Shown: positions 9,046 to 18,889, counted from the stretch's first letter. The stretch: 64,000 nt of DNA from Solimonas aquatica (GCF_900111015.1 NZ_FOFS01000002.1:62001-126000), one strand, 5' to 3'. Made by a program: numbers and translations. The notes: generated from the letters alone by a model not told the origin.

Positions 9046-10073
9046 TGTCTCTCGACGGCAGCAAGGTGCGGGTGCATGACATGTCCTTGCGCGACGGCAT
9101 GCATCCCAAGCGACACCAGATCAGCATCGAGCAGATGAAGACCATCGCTTGCGGGCTGGACGAAGCCGGTGTGCCCTTGATCGAGGTGACGCACGGTGAT
9201 GGCCTGGGCGGCGCCTCCGTCAATTACGGCTTCGCCGCAGCCTCCGATGAAGACTATCTGCGCGCGGTCGTGCCGCTGATGAAGCGGGCCAAGGTCTCGG
9301 CGCTGCTGCTGCCCGGCATCGGAACAGTCGACGATCTGCGCATGGCGGCCGACTGCGGCATCGCCACCATCCGCGTCGCCACGCATTGCACCGAGGCCGA
9401 TGTCGCCGAGCAGCACATCGTCATGGCGCGACGCATGGGGCTGGATACTGTGGGTTTTCTGATGATGGCGCACATGGCCGAACCGCAAGCCATCGCCGCG
9501 CAGGCCCGGCTGATGCAAAGCTATGGTGTCAACTGCGTCTATGTCACGGACTCCGCCGGCTACATGCTGCCGGCGGACGTGAAGGCGCGGATACACGAGT
9601 TGCGCGAAGTGCTGGCGCCGGAAACCGAGATCGGTTTTCACGGCCACCACAATCTGGCGATGGGCGTGGCCAATTCCATTGCGGCAATCGAAGCCGGCGC
9701 CACCCGCATCGATTGCGCCTGCGGCGGCATGGGCGCGGGTGCCGGCAACACACCGATGGAAGTGTTCGTGGCGGTCTGCGAGCGGATGGGCATCGAGACC
9801 GGCGTGGATCTGTTCAAGATCATGGACGTGGCCGAGGACAGGGTCACGCCGATTCTGGATTTTCCGGTGCGCATCGACCGTAACGCGCTGACCCTGGGTT
9901 ACGCCGGCACCTACTCTTCGTTTCTGCTGTTCGCGCGTCGCGCCGAAGCCCAGTACGGGGTGTCGGCGCGTGACATCCTGATCGAGATGGGGCGCCGCAA
10001 GACGGTGGGCGGACAGGAAGACATGATTGAAGATGTCGCCCTGGATCTGGCGCGCGAACGGAGCGGTGCATGA
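9042..10073 (+). CDS. mhpE: 4-hydroxy-2-oxovalerate aldolase
   Basis: 343 residues of the DmpG/MhpE family, cleaving 4-hydroxy-2-oxovalerate to pyruvate and acetaldehyde. It has the HMGL-like TIM-barrel signature [15 protein letters not shown], the metal-binding GFHGHHN and the C-terminal partner-binding region [10 protein letters not shown] chose the ATG at 9042, which overlaps the upstream stop as ATGA. An adjacent ATG at 9045 is also possible. An in-frame extension into the upstream gene is a shadow. A second copy is at 58460. Confidence 0.95.
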   Translation: MMSLDGSKVRVHDMSLRDGMHPKRHQISIEQMKTIACGLDEAGVPLIEVTHGDGLGGASVNYGFAAASDEDYLRAVVPLMKRAKVSALLLPGIGTVDDLRMAADCGIATIRVATHCTEADVAEQHIVMARRMGLDTVGFLMMAHMAEPQAIAAQARLMQSYGVNCVYVTDSAGYMLPADVKARIHELREVLAPETEIGFHGHHNLAMGVANSIAAIEAGATRIDCACGGMGAGAGNTPMEVFVAVCERMGIETGVDLFKIMDVAEDRVTPILDFPVRIDRNALTLGYAGTYSSFLLFARRAEAQYGVSARDILIEMGRRKTVGGQEDMIEDVALDLARERSGA

Positions 10074-11785
10074 ACGCCGCGCAAGACTTCCTGGCCGCAC
10101 GTGAGTTCCTGCTCGCCCAGGATCAGCAGCCCGAGCGCGCCTACCGTGACTTTCGCTGGCCTGAGTTGCCGGAGTTCAACTGGGCGCTGGATCATTTCGA
10201 TCACCTCGCCGCCGGCAACGACGCCATCGCGCTGTGGATCGTCAACGAGAACGGCGAAGAGCGGCAGTGGAGTTTCGAGCAGCTGCGCCAGGCCAGCAAT
10301 CGCGCCGCCAATTTCCTGCGTGGCCTGGGCGTGCGGCGCGGCGACCGCGTTCTGCTGATGCTGCCGAATACGGTGGAGCTCTGGGAAATCACGCTGGGGG
10401 CAATGAAGCTGGGCGCGGTGCTGAGTCCGGCCACCACCCTGCTGTCGCAGGCGGATCTGGCGGACCGCATCAGCCGGGGTGCGATGAGCGTGGTGGTGGC
10501 CCAAGCCGACTGCACGCAGCGCTTTGCCGGCATCGCCGGGCACTGCACCCGCATCGTGGTCGGCGCCGCGACTGAGGGCTGGCTCGACTATGCGTGCAGC
10601 GCGCAGGCGTCGGCGGTGTTCAGCGCCGATGCGCCGACCCGCGCCGGTGATGCCCTGTTCCTGTATTTCACTTCGGGCACCACCAGCAAGCCGAAGATCG
10701 TGATGCACACCCATCGCAGCTATCCGATCGGGCATCTGAGTACGCTCTATTGGCTGGGCCTGCGGCGCTTCGACATCCATCTGAATATCAGTTCCCCGGG
10801 CTGGGCCAAGCACGCCTGGAGCTGTCTGTTCGCACCCTGGACCGTCGGTGCGACGATCTTCATCTACAACCAGGGACGCTTCGATGCGGCCCGGACGCTG
10901 GCCACGCTGGTGCGCTGCGGTGTGACGAGCCTTTGCGCGCCGCCCACTGCCTGGCGCTCGTTCATTCTCGAAGATTTATCGACCTATCCGGTGAAGCTGC
11001 GGGAACTGGCCAGTGCCGGCGAGCCGCTCAATCCTGAAGTGATCGAGCAGGTGCAAGCGGCCTGGGGTTTGCAGATTCGCGAGGGCTATGGTCAGACCGA
11101 GTCCACCGCGATGCTGGGCAATCCGCCGGGGCAGGCACTGCGCCATGGCTCCATGGGCCGGCCGCTGCCGGGCTATCACATCGAGCTGATCGATGGCGAG
11201 GGCCGGCCCGCAGCGGAAGGTGAGCTGAGCGTGGCGCTCGACGCTGCGCGATCGGGTCGGCCTGCCGGCATCATGGCGGGCTACTTCGATGAACCTGAGC
11301 GGACCGCGCGCGCCCTGGGAGGGCCTTATTACGGCACCGGCGATTATGCGCGGCGTGATGCCGATGGCTACTACTGGTTCGTTGGCCGCATCGATGATGT
11401 GTTCAAGAGTTCCGACTACCGGATCTCGCCCTTCGAGCTGGAGAGCGCGCTGCTGGAGCATGAAGCAATTGCCGAAGCGGCGGTGATCGAAAGCCCGGAT
11501 CCGAAGCGCCTCTGTGTGCCCAAGGCCTGTGTGGTGCTCAAGCCCGGCCTGACGGCCAGCCGGCAGCTGGCGCTGGAGATTCTGCGCTTTGCACGTCAGC
11601 GCCTGGCGCCCTACCAGCGCATCCGCATTCTGGAATTCCGCGAGTTGCCCAAGACCGTGTCCGGCAAGATCCGCCGCGCCGAGCTGCGTGCCGAGGAGGC
11701 ACGTCACCGGGCTTCATTGGCTCGTGCCGCTCAGGAATTCTTCGATTCCGATTTCACCGAGCTCAATGCGGGAGGCCAGCGCTGA
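10070..11785 (+). CDS. Acyl-CoA synthetase, MACS/benzoate-CoA-ligase-like
   Basis: 571 residues of the ANL superfamily. Motifs are [19 protein letters not shown] (about 198-216), GYGQTEST (about 341), [36 protein letters not shown] (about 420-455, given here only as a landmark) and [13 protein letters not shown] near 527. The MHTH and SSDYRI features are typical of the medium-chain/aromatic acyl-CoA synthetase branch. It overlaps its neighbours on both sides (ATGA, TGATG), so it is an integral operon member. A likely role is activating the acid released by the C-C hydrolase, such as isobutyrate if the substrate is cumate-like. Confidence 0.85.
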   Translation: MNAAQDFLAAREFLLAQDQQPERAYRDFRWPELPEFNWALDHFDHLAAGNDAIALWIVNENGEERQWSFEQLRQASNRAANFLRGLGVRRGDRVLLMLPNTVELWEITLGAMKLGAVLSPATTLLSQADLADRISRGAMSVVVAQADCTQRFAGIAGHCTRIVVGAATEGWLDYACSAQASAVFSADAPTRAGDALFLYFTSGTTSKPKIVMHTHRSYPIGHLSTLYWLGLRRFDIHLNISSPGWAKHAWSCLFAPWTVGATIFIYNQGRFDAARTLATLVRCGVTSLCAPPTAWRSFILEDLSTYPVKLRELASAGEPLNPEVIEQVQAAWGLQIREGYGQTESTAMLGNPPGQALRHGSMGRPLPGYHIELIDGEGRPAAEGELSVALDAARSGRPAGIMAGYFDEPERTARALGGPYYGTGDYARRDADGYYWFVGRIDDVFKSSDYRISPFELESALLEHEAIAEAAVIESPDPKRLCVPKACVVLKPGLTASRQLALEILRFARQRLAPYQRIRILEFRELPKTVSGKIRRAELRAEEARHRASLARAAQEFFDSDFTELNAGGQR

Positions 11786-12003
11786 TGAAGCCGTCGCCAA
11801 ACATTGTCATCGCGGCCAGCGGGCAACGCCGCCGCGTGATGCAGATTCAGGTCGAGGCCGTGATGGTCTGGTTCCGCTGTCCGCATTGTGATGCGGAGCT
11901 GGGTGGTCATCCCTGCGATCCGCGCGGCCAGCAGGATCTGAGCTGCAGCCAGTGCGGTGGTAGCTTCGACATTCCGCCGCAGGCCGAACTCTGCTTCGTC
12001 TAA
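11785..12003 (+). CDS. Small zinc-ribbon-like protein
   Basis: 72 residues with two C-x2-C knuckles, CPHC near residue 34 and CSQC near 54, which suggests a bound zinc. The start overlaps the preceding stop (TGATG) and the gene directly precedes the dioxygenase alpha subunit. The function is not known to me. The position next to ring-hydroxylating dioxygenase genes recalls the small extra ORF (cmtI) reported in cumate operons, but I cannot confirm homology. Confidence 0.6.
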   Translation: MKPSPNIVIAASGQRRRVMQIQVEAVMVWFRCPHCDAELGGHPCDPRGQQDLSCSQCGGSFDIPPQAELCFV

Positions 12004-12017
12004 GGAGATTCCCGAGT

Positions 12018-13304
12018 ATGGATTTGTCGATGGCGCGTGCATCCCCTCTGGTGTGGAACGATCCGCAGGCCGGTCGCTTCCGCGTGGCACGCCGCAGTTT
12101 CACCGAGTCTGCAATCCTGCGCGAAGAGTATGAGCGCATCTTTGATCGCTGCTGGCTGTATCTGGGGCATGAGTCCGAACTGCCCAAGCCCGGCGATTTC
12201 GTCACCCGCACCATTGCCCGCCGCAGCGTGCTCTTCACCCGCGATGCCAAAGGCCAAATCCGCGGCTTCTTCAACACCTGCCCGCATCGCGGCGCGCAGA
12301 TCTGTCGCGAGCGCAAGGGCAATGCCAAATCGCACCAGTGTTTCTATCACGGCTGGGTATTCGGCGCCGATGGTGCCTTGAAGAGCCTGCCGGGCAGAGA
12401 GAGCTATGGCCCGCAGTTCAGCGAGCAGGGACAGGCGGATCTGGTGCCCGTGCCGAAGCTGGAAGCCTATCGTGGCTTCTGGTTCCTGTGTTTTGACCGC
12501 AATGCCGAAACGCTGGCCGACTATCTGGCCGGCGCCAAAGCCTGGATAGATCTGATTGCCGACCAGTCGGAGGCTGGCATGGCAGTGGTCGGGGGCACGC
12601 AGGAGTATCAGATCCGTGCCAACTGGAAGCTGCTGACGGAAAACTCCATCGATGGTTATCACGCCATCAACACCCATGCCACTTATGTGGACTATCTGAA
12701 GAACATGAAGGGCGGTCTGTCGCCGGTGCCCTTCGAAGGCACCGGCTACGACCTTGGCAATGGCCATGCGGTGATCGAATACAAGGCCCCATGGGGGCGC
12801 CCGGTGGCGCAGTGGATTCCATTGTGGGGCGAGGACGGCAAGCGCGAGCTGGAGGCGGTCTACCAGCGCCTCTGCCAGCGGCACGGTCAGCAGCGCGCGG
12901 ATCGCATTGCCTTCCTCAATCGCAATATGTTCATTTTTCCGAACCTGGTGATCAACGACATCATGGCGATCACCGTGCGCAGCTATTTTCCGACCGCACC
13001 CGATGCCATGCAGGTCTTCGGCTGGGCACTCGCCCCGCAAGAGGAGAACCCCTGGGCACGCAAGTTCCGCCTGTCGAACTTCCTGGAGTTCCTGGGGCCG
13101 GGTGGTTTTGCGACACCCGATGACGTGGAGGCGCTGGAGCAATGCCAGCGCGGCTACGAGGCGATGAAGGAAGCGCCCTGGAATGACATCTCCAAGGGTA
13201 TGAACAAGGCCAGGGCCGATTACGACGACGAACTGCAGATGCGGGTGTTCTGGAGCGAATGGCAGCGCCGCATCAGCGAGGGGCAGAGCCCAAGGGCAGC
13301 ATGA
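12018..13304 (+). CDS. Aromatic ring-hydroxylating dioxygenase, large (alpha) subunit
   Basis: 428 residues. The Rieske 2Fe-2S ligands are Cys88, His90, Cys108 and His111 (CPHRG...CFYHGW). The mononuclear iron site is in [13 protein letters not shown] with His215 and His220. With the beta subunit at 13301 it would add O2 to the ring to give a cis-dihydrodiol. The order alpha-beta-extradiol dioxygenase-SDR-ferredoxin plus the CymR-like regulator points to cumate dioxygenase or a related aromatic acid dioxygenase. The start follows an AAGGAG site at about 12002. Confidence 0.9.
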   Translation: MDLSMARASPLVWNDPQAGRFRVARRSFTESAILREEYERIFDRCWLYLGHESELPKPGDFVTRTIARRSVLFTRDAKGQIRGFFNTCPHRGAQICRERKGNAKSHQCFYHGWVFGADGALKSLPGRESYGPQFSEQGQADLVPVPKLEAYRGFWFLCFDRNAETLADYLAGAKAWIDLIADQSEAGMAVVGGTQEYQIRANWKLLTENSIDGYHAINTHATYVDYLKNMKGGLSPVPFEGTGYDLGNGHAVIEYKAPWGRPVAQWIPLWGEDGKRELEAVYQRLCQRHGQQRADRIAFLNRNMFIFPNLVINDIMAITVRSYFPTAPDAMQVFGWALAPQEENPWARKFRLSNFLEFLGPGGFATPDDVEALEQCQRGYEAMKEAPWNDISKGMNKARADYDDELQMRVFWSEWQRRISEGQSPRAA

Positions 13305-13798
13305 TGAAAGACGTGCAGAGCGTGACGCGTGAGCAGGTGGAGGACCTCATGTTCCTGGAGGCCGAGCTGCTCGACGAGTGGCGGTTGCGGGAATGGCTCG
13401 CGCTGTTCACGGACGACGGCGCCTATTACGTGCCGACCACGGACTGTGCGCCGGATGCTTCTCCGGATTCGGCCTTGTTCTATGTCGCGGATGATCGCTT
13501 CCGCCTGGAACAGCGCGTGGAAAGACTACTGAAGCGCACGGCGCACGCGGAATTTCCACGCTCTAAGACCCGGCATCTGGTGAGCAATGTCCGCATCCGC
13601 AGCCGCGGCGAGCAGGAACTGCAAGTCGGGGCCGCCGTCATCACAAACCGGACCAAGATGGGGCTCACCGAGACTTATATCGGCAGTTATCGCTACCGCA
13701 TCGTGGCCGGCGAAAACGGCCTGCGCATCAAGGAAAAGCGCTGCCTGCTGGACATGGACGGACTCAAACCCAATGGCCGCATCAGCATCATCCTCTGA
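13301..13798 (+). CDS. Aromatic ring-hydroxylating dioxygenase, small (beta) subunit
   Basis: 165 residues of the SnoaL-like beta-subunit family, with no cofactor. Recognisable stretches are [23 protein letters not shown] and VSNVRIR. Beta subunits pair with alpha in an a3b3 hexamer. The start (ATG 13301, or 13304) overlaps the alpha stop as ATGA. The longer in-frame extension lies inside the alpha gene and is rejected. Confidence 0.9.
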   Translation: MMKDVQSVTREQVEDLMFLEAELLDEWRLREWLALFTDDGAYYVPTTDCAPDASPDSALFYVADDRFRLEQRVERLLKRTAHAEFPRSKTRHLVSNVRIRSRGEQELQVGAAVITNRTKMGLTETYIGSYRYRIVAGENGLRIKEKRCLLDMDGLKPNGRISIIL

Positions 13799-13808
13799 GA
13801 CTGCAAAC

Positions 13809-14723
13809 ATGAGCGTCGAGTCCGCTGCATCCCCGCTGCGCTACAAAAGGCTGGCCTATGTCGCGCTGAACGTCAGCGATCTGGCGCGCAGCACGGCGTT
13901 TTATCGCGATCTGGTCGGACTCAGCGTGAGCGAAAGCTGCGAGGCGTTCGTGGCTTTGCGCTGCTCGCGCGACCATCACAATCTGCTGCTCTATCGGGGC
14001 CGCCAGCCGGGTATCAAGCGGGTCGGATTTGAACTGGACAGCGTGGCGGAGCTGGCTACGGCTCGGCGCGAGCTGGAGGCGCTGGGCCTGAGTGTCGAGG
14101 CGCTGTCCAAGGAAGAGCTGAAGGCGCTGCGCACCGTCGATGCGTTGCGCTTCCGTCTGCCAGGCTGCGGCCTGTGCATCGAGCTTCTGGTGCAGATGAT
14201 GCACATGGCCGAGCCTTACCGGCCGACCGTGAGCAAGATTGAGCGACTGGGGCACGTTGTGCTCAATGTCCGCGACTTCCAGGCGGCGATGGACTGGCTC
14301 TGCGGCAAGCTGGGCTTTCGTGTCTCGGACCTGGTGCCCGAGTTCGCGGCGTTTCTGCGCTGCCATCCCAATCCCCTGCATCACTCCTTCGCGATTCTGG
14401 CCGGCGCGGAAGACCATCTGAATCACATCAATTTCATGGTCACCGATATCGATGACATCGGCTGCGCGATGAACCGTATCAAGAAGGCTGGCGTGGAAGT
14501 GGTGTTTGGTCCCGGGCGGCATCAGCCTTCGGAGAGCATCTTCCTGTACTTCCAGGATCCCGATGGCATGACCGTGGAGTACAGCTTCGGCATGGAGAAG
14601 TTTCCCGAATTCGGTGCCCGTGAAGCGCGTTTGCTGGAGCCGGTACCGGCGACGCTGGACAGCTGGGGCAGCGTGCCCGCGCCAGGATTTGGCAAGACCG
14701 GCCGTATCGAGACGCCGGCATGA
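13809..14723 (+). CDS. Type I extradiol dioxygenase (two vicinal-oxygen-chelate domains)
   Basis: 304 residues with two VOC modules: an N-terminal half from YVALNVSDLARSTAFY and a C-terminal half from RLGHVVLNVRDF. The three iron ligands are visible in the second module: His in RLGHVV, His in LNHINFMVTD and Glu in MTVEYSFG. It would cleave the catechol ring next to the hydroxyls (meta cleavage), here probably a 2,3-dihydroxybenzoate-type or dihydroxycumate intermediate. A long extension upstream in the same frame overlaps the beta subunit and is a shadow. The ATG at 13809 is the natural start. Confidence 0.88.
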   Translation: MSVESAASPLRYKRLAYVALNVSDLARSTAFYRDLVGLSVSESCEAFVALRCSRDHHNLLLYRGRQPGIKRVGFELDSVAELATARRELEALGLSVEALSKEELKALRTVDALRFRLPGCGLCIELLVQMMHMAEPYRPTVSKIERLGHVVLNVRDFQAAMDWLCGKLGFRVSDLVPEFAAFLRCHPNPLHHSFAILAGAEDHLNHINFMVTDIDDIGCAMNRIKKAGVEVVFGPGRHQPSESIFLYFQDPDGMTVEYSFGMEKFPEFGAREARLLEPVPATLDSWGSVPAPGFGKTGRIETPA

Positions 14724-15472
14724 AGCTGCGCGACCGGGTTGCGGTGGTCACCGGCGCTGCGCGCGGCATCGGCTATGCCATTGCCGAACGCTTTGCGGCA
14801 GAAGGCGCGCGGCTGGTGATCGCCGATCTGGACGCCGAGTCGCTGGAGGCTGCCGCGCGGCGTCTGCGCGACAAGGGTGCGAGTCTGTATGCGGAAGCGG
14901 GTGATCTGGCGAACCAGAAGGTAGCGGAGCGCACGATCGGCGCGGCACTGCAGCACTTCGGGCGACTCGACATTCTGGCCAACAATGCGGGCGGTGGTGT
15001 GCTGCGTCCGTTTCTGCAGCACACGCCCGAGACCCTGCGGGCGACGCTGGATCGCAATCTGTGGAGCTGCATCTGGTGTTGCTGGTACGCATTGCCGCTG
15101 ATGAAGGCGCAGGGTTATGGACGCATCGTCAACCTGGGTGCTGATTCGGTACGCAACGGGCTCTGGGATCACGCCGCATACAACGCCGCCAAGGGTGGCG
15201 TGCACGGCATGACCACCGGGCTGGCGCGTGAGTTCGCCACGGACGGCATCACCGTCAATACCGTGGCGCCCTGCGTGATCAACACCCCGCAGTTGGCCGA
15301 GGTGCAGCTGCGCGACCCGGCGCTGGCACAAAAGGTCACCGGCATCGTACCCATGGGCCGTGCCGGCGAGATGCACGAGGTGGCCTCGATGGTTGCCTAT
15401 CTTGCGAGTGAGGAAGCGGCGTTCGTGACCGGACAGGTCATCAGCGTCAACGGCGGCACCACCATGCTGTAA
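14720..15472 (+). CDS. SDR-family dehydrogenase (cis-dihydrodiol dehydrogenase candidate)
   Basis: 250 residues of the classical short-chain dehydrogenase family. It has TGAARGIG near residue 12, NNAGGG near 90, the catalytic YNAAK (Tyr about 155, Lys about 159) and a terminal GQVISVNGG. In this operon it would rearomatise the dihydrodiol made by the dioxygenase to a catechol, passing hydride to NAD+. It overlaps the extradiol dioxygenase stop by ATGA. Confidence 0.85.
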   Translation: MKLRDRVAVVTGAARGIGYAIAERFAAEGARLVIADLDAESLEAAARRLRDKGASLYAEAGDLANQKVAERTIGAALQHFGRLDILANNAGGGVLRPFLQHTPETLRATLDRNLWSCIWCCWYALPLMKAQGYGRIVNLGADSVRNGLWDHAAYNAAKGGVHGMTTGLAREFATDGITVNTVAPCVINTPQLAEVQLRDPALAQKVTGIVPMGRAGEMHEVASMVAYLASEEAAFVTGQVISVNGGTTML

Positions 15473-15489
15473 CAGCCCATACCTTGATC

Positions 15490-15810
15490 ATGTCCAGCCT
15501 CATCATAAAAGCCCTGTTCCCAGCCTCCGAACTACTCGAAGGCGAAATCCGCAAGGTGGCGCTGCCGGATGGCCGTCACCTCGCCCTGTACAACCTCAAC
15601 GGCGCGTACTACGCCACCGATGATCAGTGCACGCATGAAAAAGCCTCCCTGGCGGAGGAGGGCATGATCGACGGCGATCAGGTGATCTGCGGTTGGCATC
15701 TGTGTGGCTTCGACATTGCCACGGGAGAAGCGGCCGTGTCGCCCTGCAGCGAGCCTTTGCAGACGTATCCGGTGCGGATGATCGACGGGATTTTGCATGT
15801 CGAACTCTGA
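15490..15810 (+). CDS. Rieske-type 2Fe-2S ferredoxin
   Basis: 106 residues with Rieske ligands Cys47, His49, Cys67 and His70 (CTH...CGWH). It carries electrons from the reductase to the dioxygenase alpha subunit. I chose the ATG at 15490. A TTG two codons earlier is less likely. Its 3' end overlaps the TetR gene by 14 bp. Confidence 0.88.
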   Translation: MSSLIIKALFPASELLEGEIRKVALPDGRHLALYNLNGAYYATDDQCTHEKASLAEEGMIDGDQVICGWHLCGFDIATGEAAVSPCSEPLQTYPVRMIDGILHVEL

Positions 15811-16480
15811 AGTGGAGATTGGGGGTGTACTGGTGCCGATGCCGCGTCCGACGCGCGGTCGCCGCACGAAAGCGGGGCCTCGACGGACCCAGGCCGAGCG
15901 TTCGGACGAGACGCGCGCACGCCTGCTGGAGGCGGCTGCCGAGGTCTTGCGCCGCAAGGGTTACGCCGGTCTGCGCACGGATGAGGTGGCTCATGTCGCC
16001 GGTGTTTCGCGCGGTGCCCAGCAGCACCATTTCCCCAGCAAGGACAGCCTGGTGCTGGCCACTGCAGCGCACCTGATGCGTACCGGGATGCAGCGCGGCC
16101 AGCGACGCGCCGAGCAGCTCGAAGGTGAAGCGATTGAGGGCATCATCCAGGACGCGCTCGACTTCTTTCTCGGCCGCGACTTCAGCGTGATGCTCGATCT
16201 GGTGCTCGCCGGCAGCAAGGATCGGGTGCTGCGCGAAAAGATTTACAGCTACACACGCGAGAGCCGCCTCGCGGTGGAATCCGCTTGGCTGGAGGTTCTG
16301 TGTGAATCGGGGCTGCCGCGTGCCAAGGCCGAGAAGGTGCTGTGGCTGACCATCAGCATCGTGCGCGGCCTGGCCGTGCGCGCGCTCTGGCAGCGCGACG
16401 ATGCCCTGTTCCGCAGCCTTCTGGATGAGTGGAAGCTGATTCTGGCCGGCCATCTGCGCGGCGAAGGGAGAAAAAAGTGA
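15797..16480 (+). CDS. TetR-family repressor, CymR-like
   Basis: 227 residues. The N-terminal helix-turn-helix spans about residues 33-80 (RTQAER...GVSRGAQQHHFPSKDSLVLAT). The pattern RRTQAER, GYAG, GVSRGAQ-HHFP and, in the C-terminal domain, DFS-LDL and IVRGLAVRALWQ resembles CymR, the p-cumate-responsive repressor of cym and cmt operons. That comparison is from memory, not alignment. The gene lies inside the operon it probably controls, giving feedback. About 20 residues precede the HTH and are basic (RPTRGRRTK). Its operator is not obvious to me in the window. Confidence 0.8.
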   Translation: MSNSEVEIGGVLVPMPRPTRGRRTKAGPRRTQAERSDETRARLLEAAAEVLRRKGYAGLRTDEVAHVAGVSRGAQQHHFPSKDSLVLATAAHLMRTGMQRGQRRAEQLEGEAIEGIIQDALDFFLGRDFSVMLDLVLAGSKDRVLREKIYSYTRESRLAVESAWLEVLCESGLPRAKAEKVLWLTISIVRGLAVRALWQRDDALFRSLLDEWKLILAGHLRGEGRKK

Positions 16481-17337
16481 GTCTCTGGCTAGACCTGTTA
16501 GGTGTCGAAATCCGTTATGTCGACACGCCCAGCTATGGACGTATCCGCGTGGCGGAAGCGGGTCGCAAGGATGCCCCCGCGATCATTTTCCAGCATGGCA
16601 TCGGCGGTCATCTGGAAGCCTATTGCAAGAATCTGCTGCCGCTGTCAGATCAGTTTCGCTGTATTGCTTTCGACTATGTCGGGCATGCCCTGTCGGCGCG
16701 CAAGTCGATGGAATACACACCGGTAACGCTGGCTGAGCAGTTGCGGGAACTGCTGGATGCGCTGGGCCTGGAGCGGGTTCATCTATCCGGCGAATCCCTC
16801 GGCGGCTGGGTGTCGGGCTTCTTTGCCGCGCGCTATCCGCATCGGACGATGCGGCTGATGCTCAACACTGCGGCCGGCATTCCCATCGTCAGCGACAAAG
16901 GCCTCGCCGATATGCAGGATCTGATGGAGCGTTCGCGTAAGGCGGCGGGTTCGGCGCCGACCTACGAGAGCGTGCGGCATCGCATCGAGTGGCTGATTCA
17001 TCCGTGCCACCATGATCTGATTAGCGACGAGCTGGTGCGCCTGCGCCTGCATTACTACCGCATGCCGGAGGGTCTGGAAGTCAGCCCGATGGTGAATCGC
17101 ATGCTGGCGCGCCATGACGAGTTCCTGCTGCCCTTGGAACAGATCCAGGCCGACACTCTGCTGCTGTGGACGCGCGACAATCCGATTCATGATCTGGACT
17201 GCGCAAAAGCAGCCTTGCCACGCCTGCCTCGCGGCCGCCTTTACGTGATGGAAGCCGATTCGGCGCATTGGCCGCAATATGAAGCTCCCGAGGAGTTCAA
17301 TACGGTGGCGCGCAGCTTCTTTGGAGCGGCGTCATGA
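16477..17337 (+). CDS. Alpha/beta hydrolase, meta-cleavage product C-C hydrolase
   Basis: 286 residues from the GTG at 16477, which overlaps the TetR stop as GTGA. It has an oxyanion HGIGG near residue 40, nucleophile elbow GESLG with Ser106, an Asp in WTRDNPIHDLD and the catalytic His in SAHWPQYEAPEEF. It belongs to the BphD/DmpD/CmtE group that hydrolyses 2-hydroxy-6-oxo-dienoates to 2-hydroxypenta-2,4-dienoate plus an acid. Placement next to the hydratase fits exactly. Confidence 0.85.
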   Translation: MSLWLDLLGVEIRYVDTPSYGRIRVAEAGRKDAPAIIFQHGIGGHLEAYCKNLLPLSDQFRCIAFDYVGHALSARKSMEYTPVTLAEQLRELLDALGLERVHLSGESLGGWVSGFFAARYPHRTMRLMLNTAAGIPIVSDKGLADMQDLMERSRKAAGSAPTYESVRHRIEWLIHPCHHDLISDELVRLRLHYYRMPEGLEVSPMVNRMLARHDEFLLPLEQIQADTLLLWTRDNPIHDLDCAKAALPRLPRGRLYVMEADSAHWPQYEAPEEFNTVARSFFGAAS

Positions 17338-18116
17338 GTGATGTGGACCGGGCTGCCGAGTGCCTTTATCAGGCCTATGCCAGTGCGCAGCCCTGCGCAC
17401 CGGTGCGGGAACTGATCGGTTCCGTGGACGTTGATGCTGCCTATGCGGTGCAGGAACGCAACACCAGGCGCTGGCTTGCGCAAGGGCGGCGTCTGGTCGG
17501 ACGCAAGATCGGACTGACCTCGGCCGCGGTGCAGCGCCAGCTCGGTGTTGATCAGCCCGACTACGGCATGCTGTTCGCCGACATGGCGGCGAATGACGGC
17601 GAGCCGATATCACCGCGGGCAGTCTTGCAGGCCAAGGTCGAGGCCGAGGTGGCCTTCGTGCTTGGTTCGGATTTGAAAGTCGAGCAGCCTACCGTCGCCG
17701 ACGTGATCCGTGCGCTGGATTGTGCGCTGGTCGCCATCGAGATCGTCGGCAGTCGTATCGCCGACTGGAACATCCGTCTGGTGGATACGGTCGCCGACAA
17801 CGCCTCCAGCGGCATGTTCGTGCTGGGCAATACGCCGCAACGACTCCACGGCCTGGATCTGCGTGATTGCGTCATGCGGATGCGGAAGGGAGAGACCACG
17901 GTATCCACCGGCGTGGGGCATGCCTGCCTCGGGCATCCACTCAATGCCACGCGCTGGTTGGCGAAGAAAATGGTGGAGGTTGGGCGCCCCCTGCAGGCGG
18001 GGGACATCGTGCTGTCGGGTGCCTTAGGGCCGATGGTGACGGTGGCGCCGGGCGATGTTTTCGAGGCCCATGTCGAGGGCCTCGGATCGGTACGCGCGGC
18101 GTTTGCGGAAGCTTGA
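17334..18116 (+). CDS. mhpD: 2-keto-4-pentenoate hydratase
   Basis: 260 residues of the FAH-fold hydratase family (MhpD/DmpE/CmtF), adding water to 2-hydroxypenta-2,4-dienoate to give 4-hydroxy-2-oxovalerate. Features are VGRKIGLTS near residue 56, the metal-ligand region KVEAEVAFVLG near 102-112, VDTVADNASSG near 145 and the C-terminal GDIVLSGALG. It overlaps the hydrolase by ATGA and ends 7 bp from the convergent marR gene. It supplies the substrate of the 9042 aldolase. A paralogue lies at 56695. Confidence 0.88.
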   Translation: MSDVDRAAECLYQAYASAQPCAPVRELIGSVDVDAAYAVQERNTRRWLAQGRRLVGRKIGLTSAAVQRQLGVDQPDYGMLFADMAANDGEPISPRAVLQAKVEAEVAFVLGSDLKVEQPTVADVIRALDCALVAIEIVGSRIADWNIRLVDTVADNASSGMFVLGNTPQRLHGLDLRDCVMRMRKGETTVSTGVGHACLGHPLNATRWLAKKMVEVGRPLQAGDIVLSGALGPMVTVAPGDVFEAHVEGLGSVRAAFAEA

Positions 18117-18123
18117 GCGAGCC

Positions 18124-18720
18124 TCAGTCCTCCTCGCTGCCAGGGCTGCTGCTGGGGTTGAACTGCGAGATCGCGAGCTTGATCTTCTGCAGATTGCGCA
18201 GCAGCTCGGCACGTTCGGCGGTGCTGATGTCAGCCAAGATCTGGCTGTTGAAATCGTGCTCCATCACTGTCATGCGCTTGATCAGCGTTTGCGCGGGACG
18301 GGTTAGATAGACGCGTTTGGCGCGCTTGTCGGCGGGGTCGGACCTGCGCTCCACCCAGCCGCGGCTCTCCAGATTTTCGATGACATCGCCAAGACTGGCC
18401 TTGCCCACGTCCAGCACGTCGGCGAGCTGGGTCTGCATCATGCCGTCATGGCGCGAGAGGTGCGCCAGCACCCACCACTGCGCTCGCGTGATGCCCAGCG
18501 GCTTCATGAACTGGTCATAGGCGGCTCGGCGCATGCGCGAGACGTCATGGATGAGAAAGCTCAGGCGAATGGCCTGACGTGAAGCGTCACTGTCGGCAAC
18601 CTGTGCGCCGGAGTTTTCGTCGGCGGAGGCCTTGACCGGCGTGCTGCTGCGGGCCCGTGGGGCTTGCTTGGCTTTGACGACCTTGCCCGAAGCTGCAGTT
18701 TTACGAATGCGTGTAGCCAT
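18124..18720 (-). CDS. MarR-family transcriptional regulator
   Basis: 198 residues. About 55 basic, low-complexity N-terminal residues (Lys/Ala/Arg rich) precede a winged helix: GITRAQWWVLAHLSRHDGMMQTQLADVLDVGKASLGDVIENLESRGWVERR (quoted as a landmark for residues about 95-145). The start at 18720 matches MATRIRK. The longer frame crosses the promoter and is rejected. Its own promoter contains operator site 3, so autoregulation is likely, and it is the best candidate reader of all four sites. An aromatic or CoA-linked effector is plausible but not shown. Confidence 0.85.
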   Translation of the reverse strand: MATRIRKTAASGKVVKAKQAPRARSSTPVKASADENSGAQVADSDASRQAIRLSFLIHDVSRMRRAAYDQFMKPLGITRAQWWVLAHLSRHDGMMQTQLADVLDVGKASLGDVIENLESRGWVERRSDPADKRAKRVYLTRPAQTLIKRMTVMEHDFNSQILADISTAERAELLRNLQKIKLAISQFNPSSSPGSEED

Positions 18721-18783
18721 ACTTTTCTTCTCAGGTTTGCAACGGGGGAATCGGAAAATTCTAGCAAAGGCTAAAGAAATGGT

Positions 18784-18799
18784 GATATGGTTCCATACG
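18784..18799. promoter_or_regulatory. Operator-like near-palindrome, site 3
   Basis: Core TATGGTTCCATA at 18786-18797 (arms TATGG/CCATA around TT). It lies between divergent marR (start 18720) and the kinase gene (start 18890). Confidence 0.72.
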
Positions 18800-18889
18800 A
18801 CATAAAGCTCCTCGCTGGGAGCACTGCGAACGGCTTTCAGGCGTCGCCGGAAAACAAGGCCCTCTGAGGCCATTCGGAGGATTAAGGCC

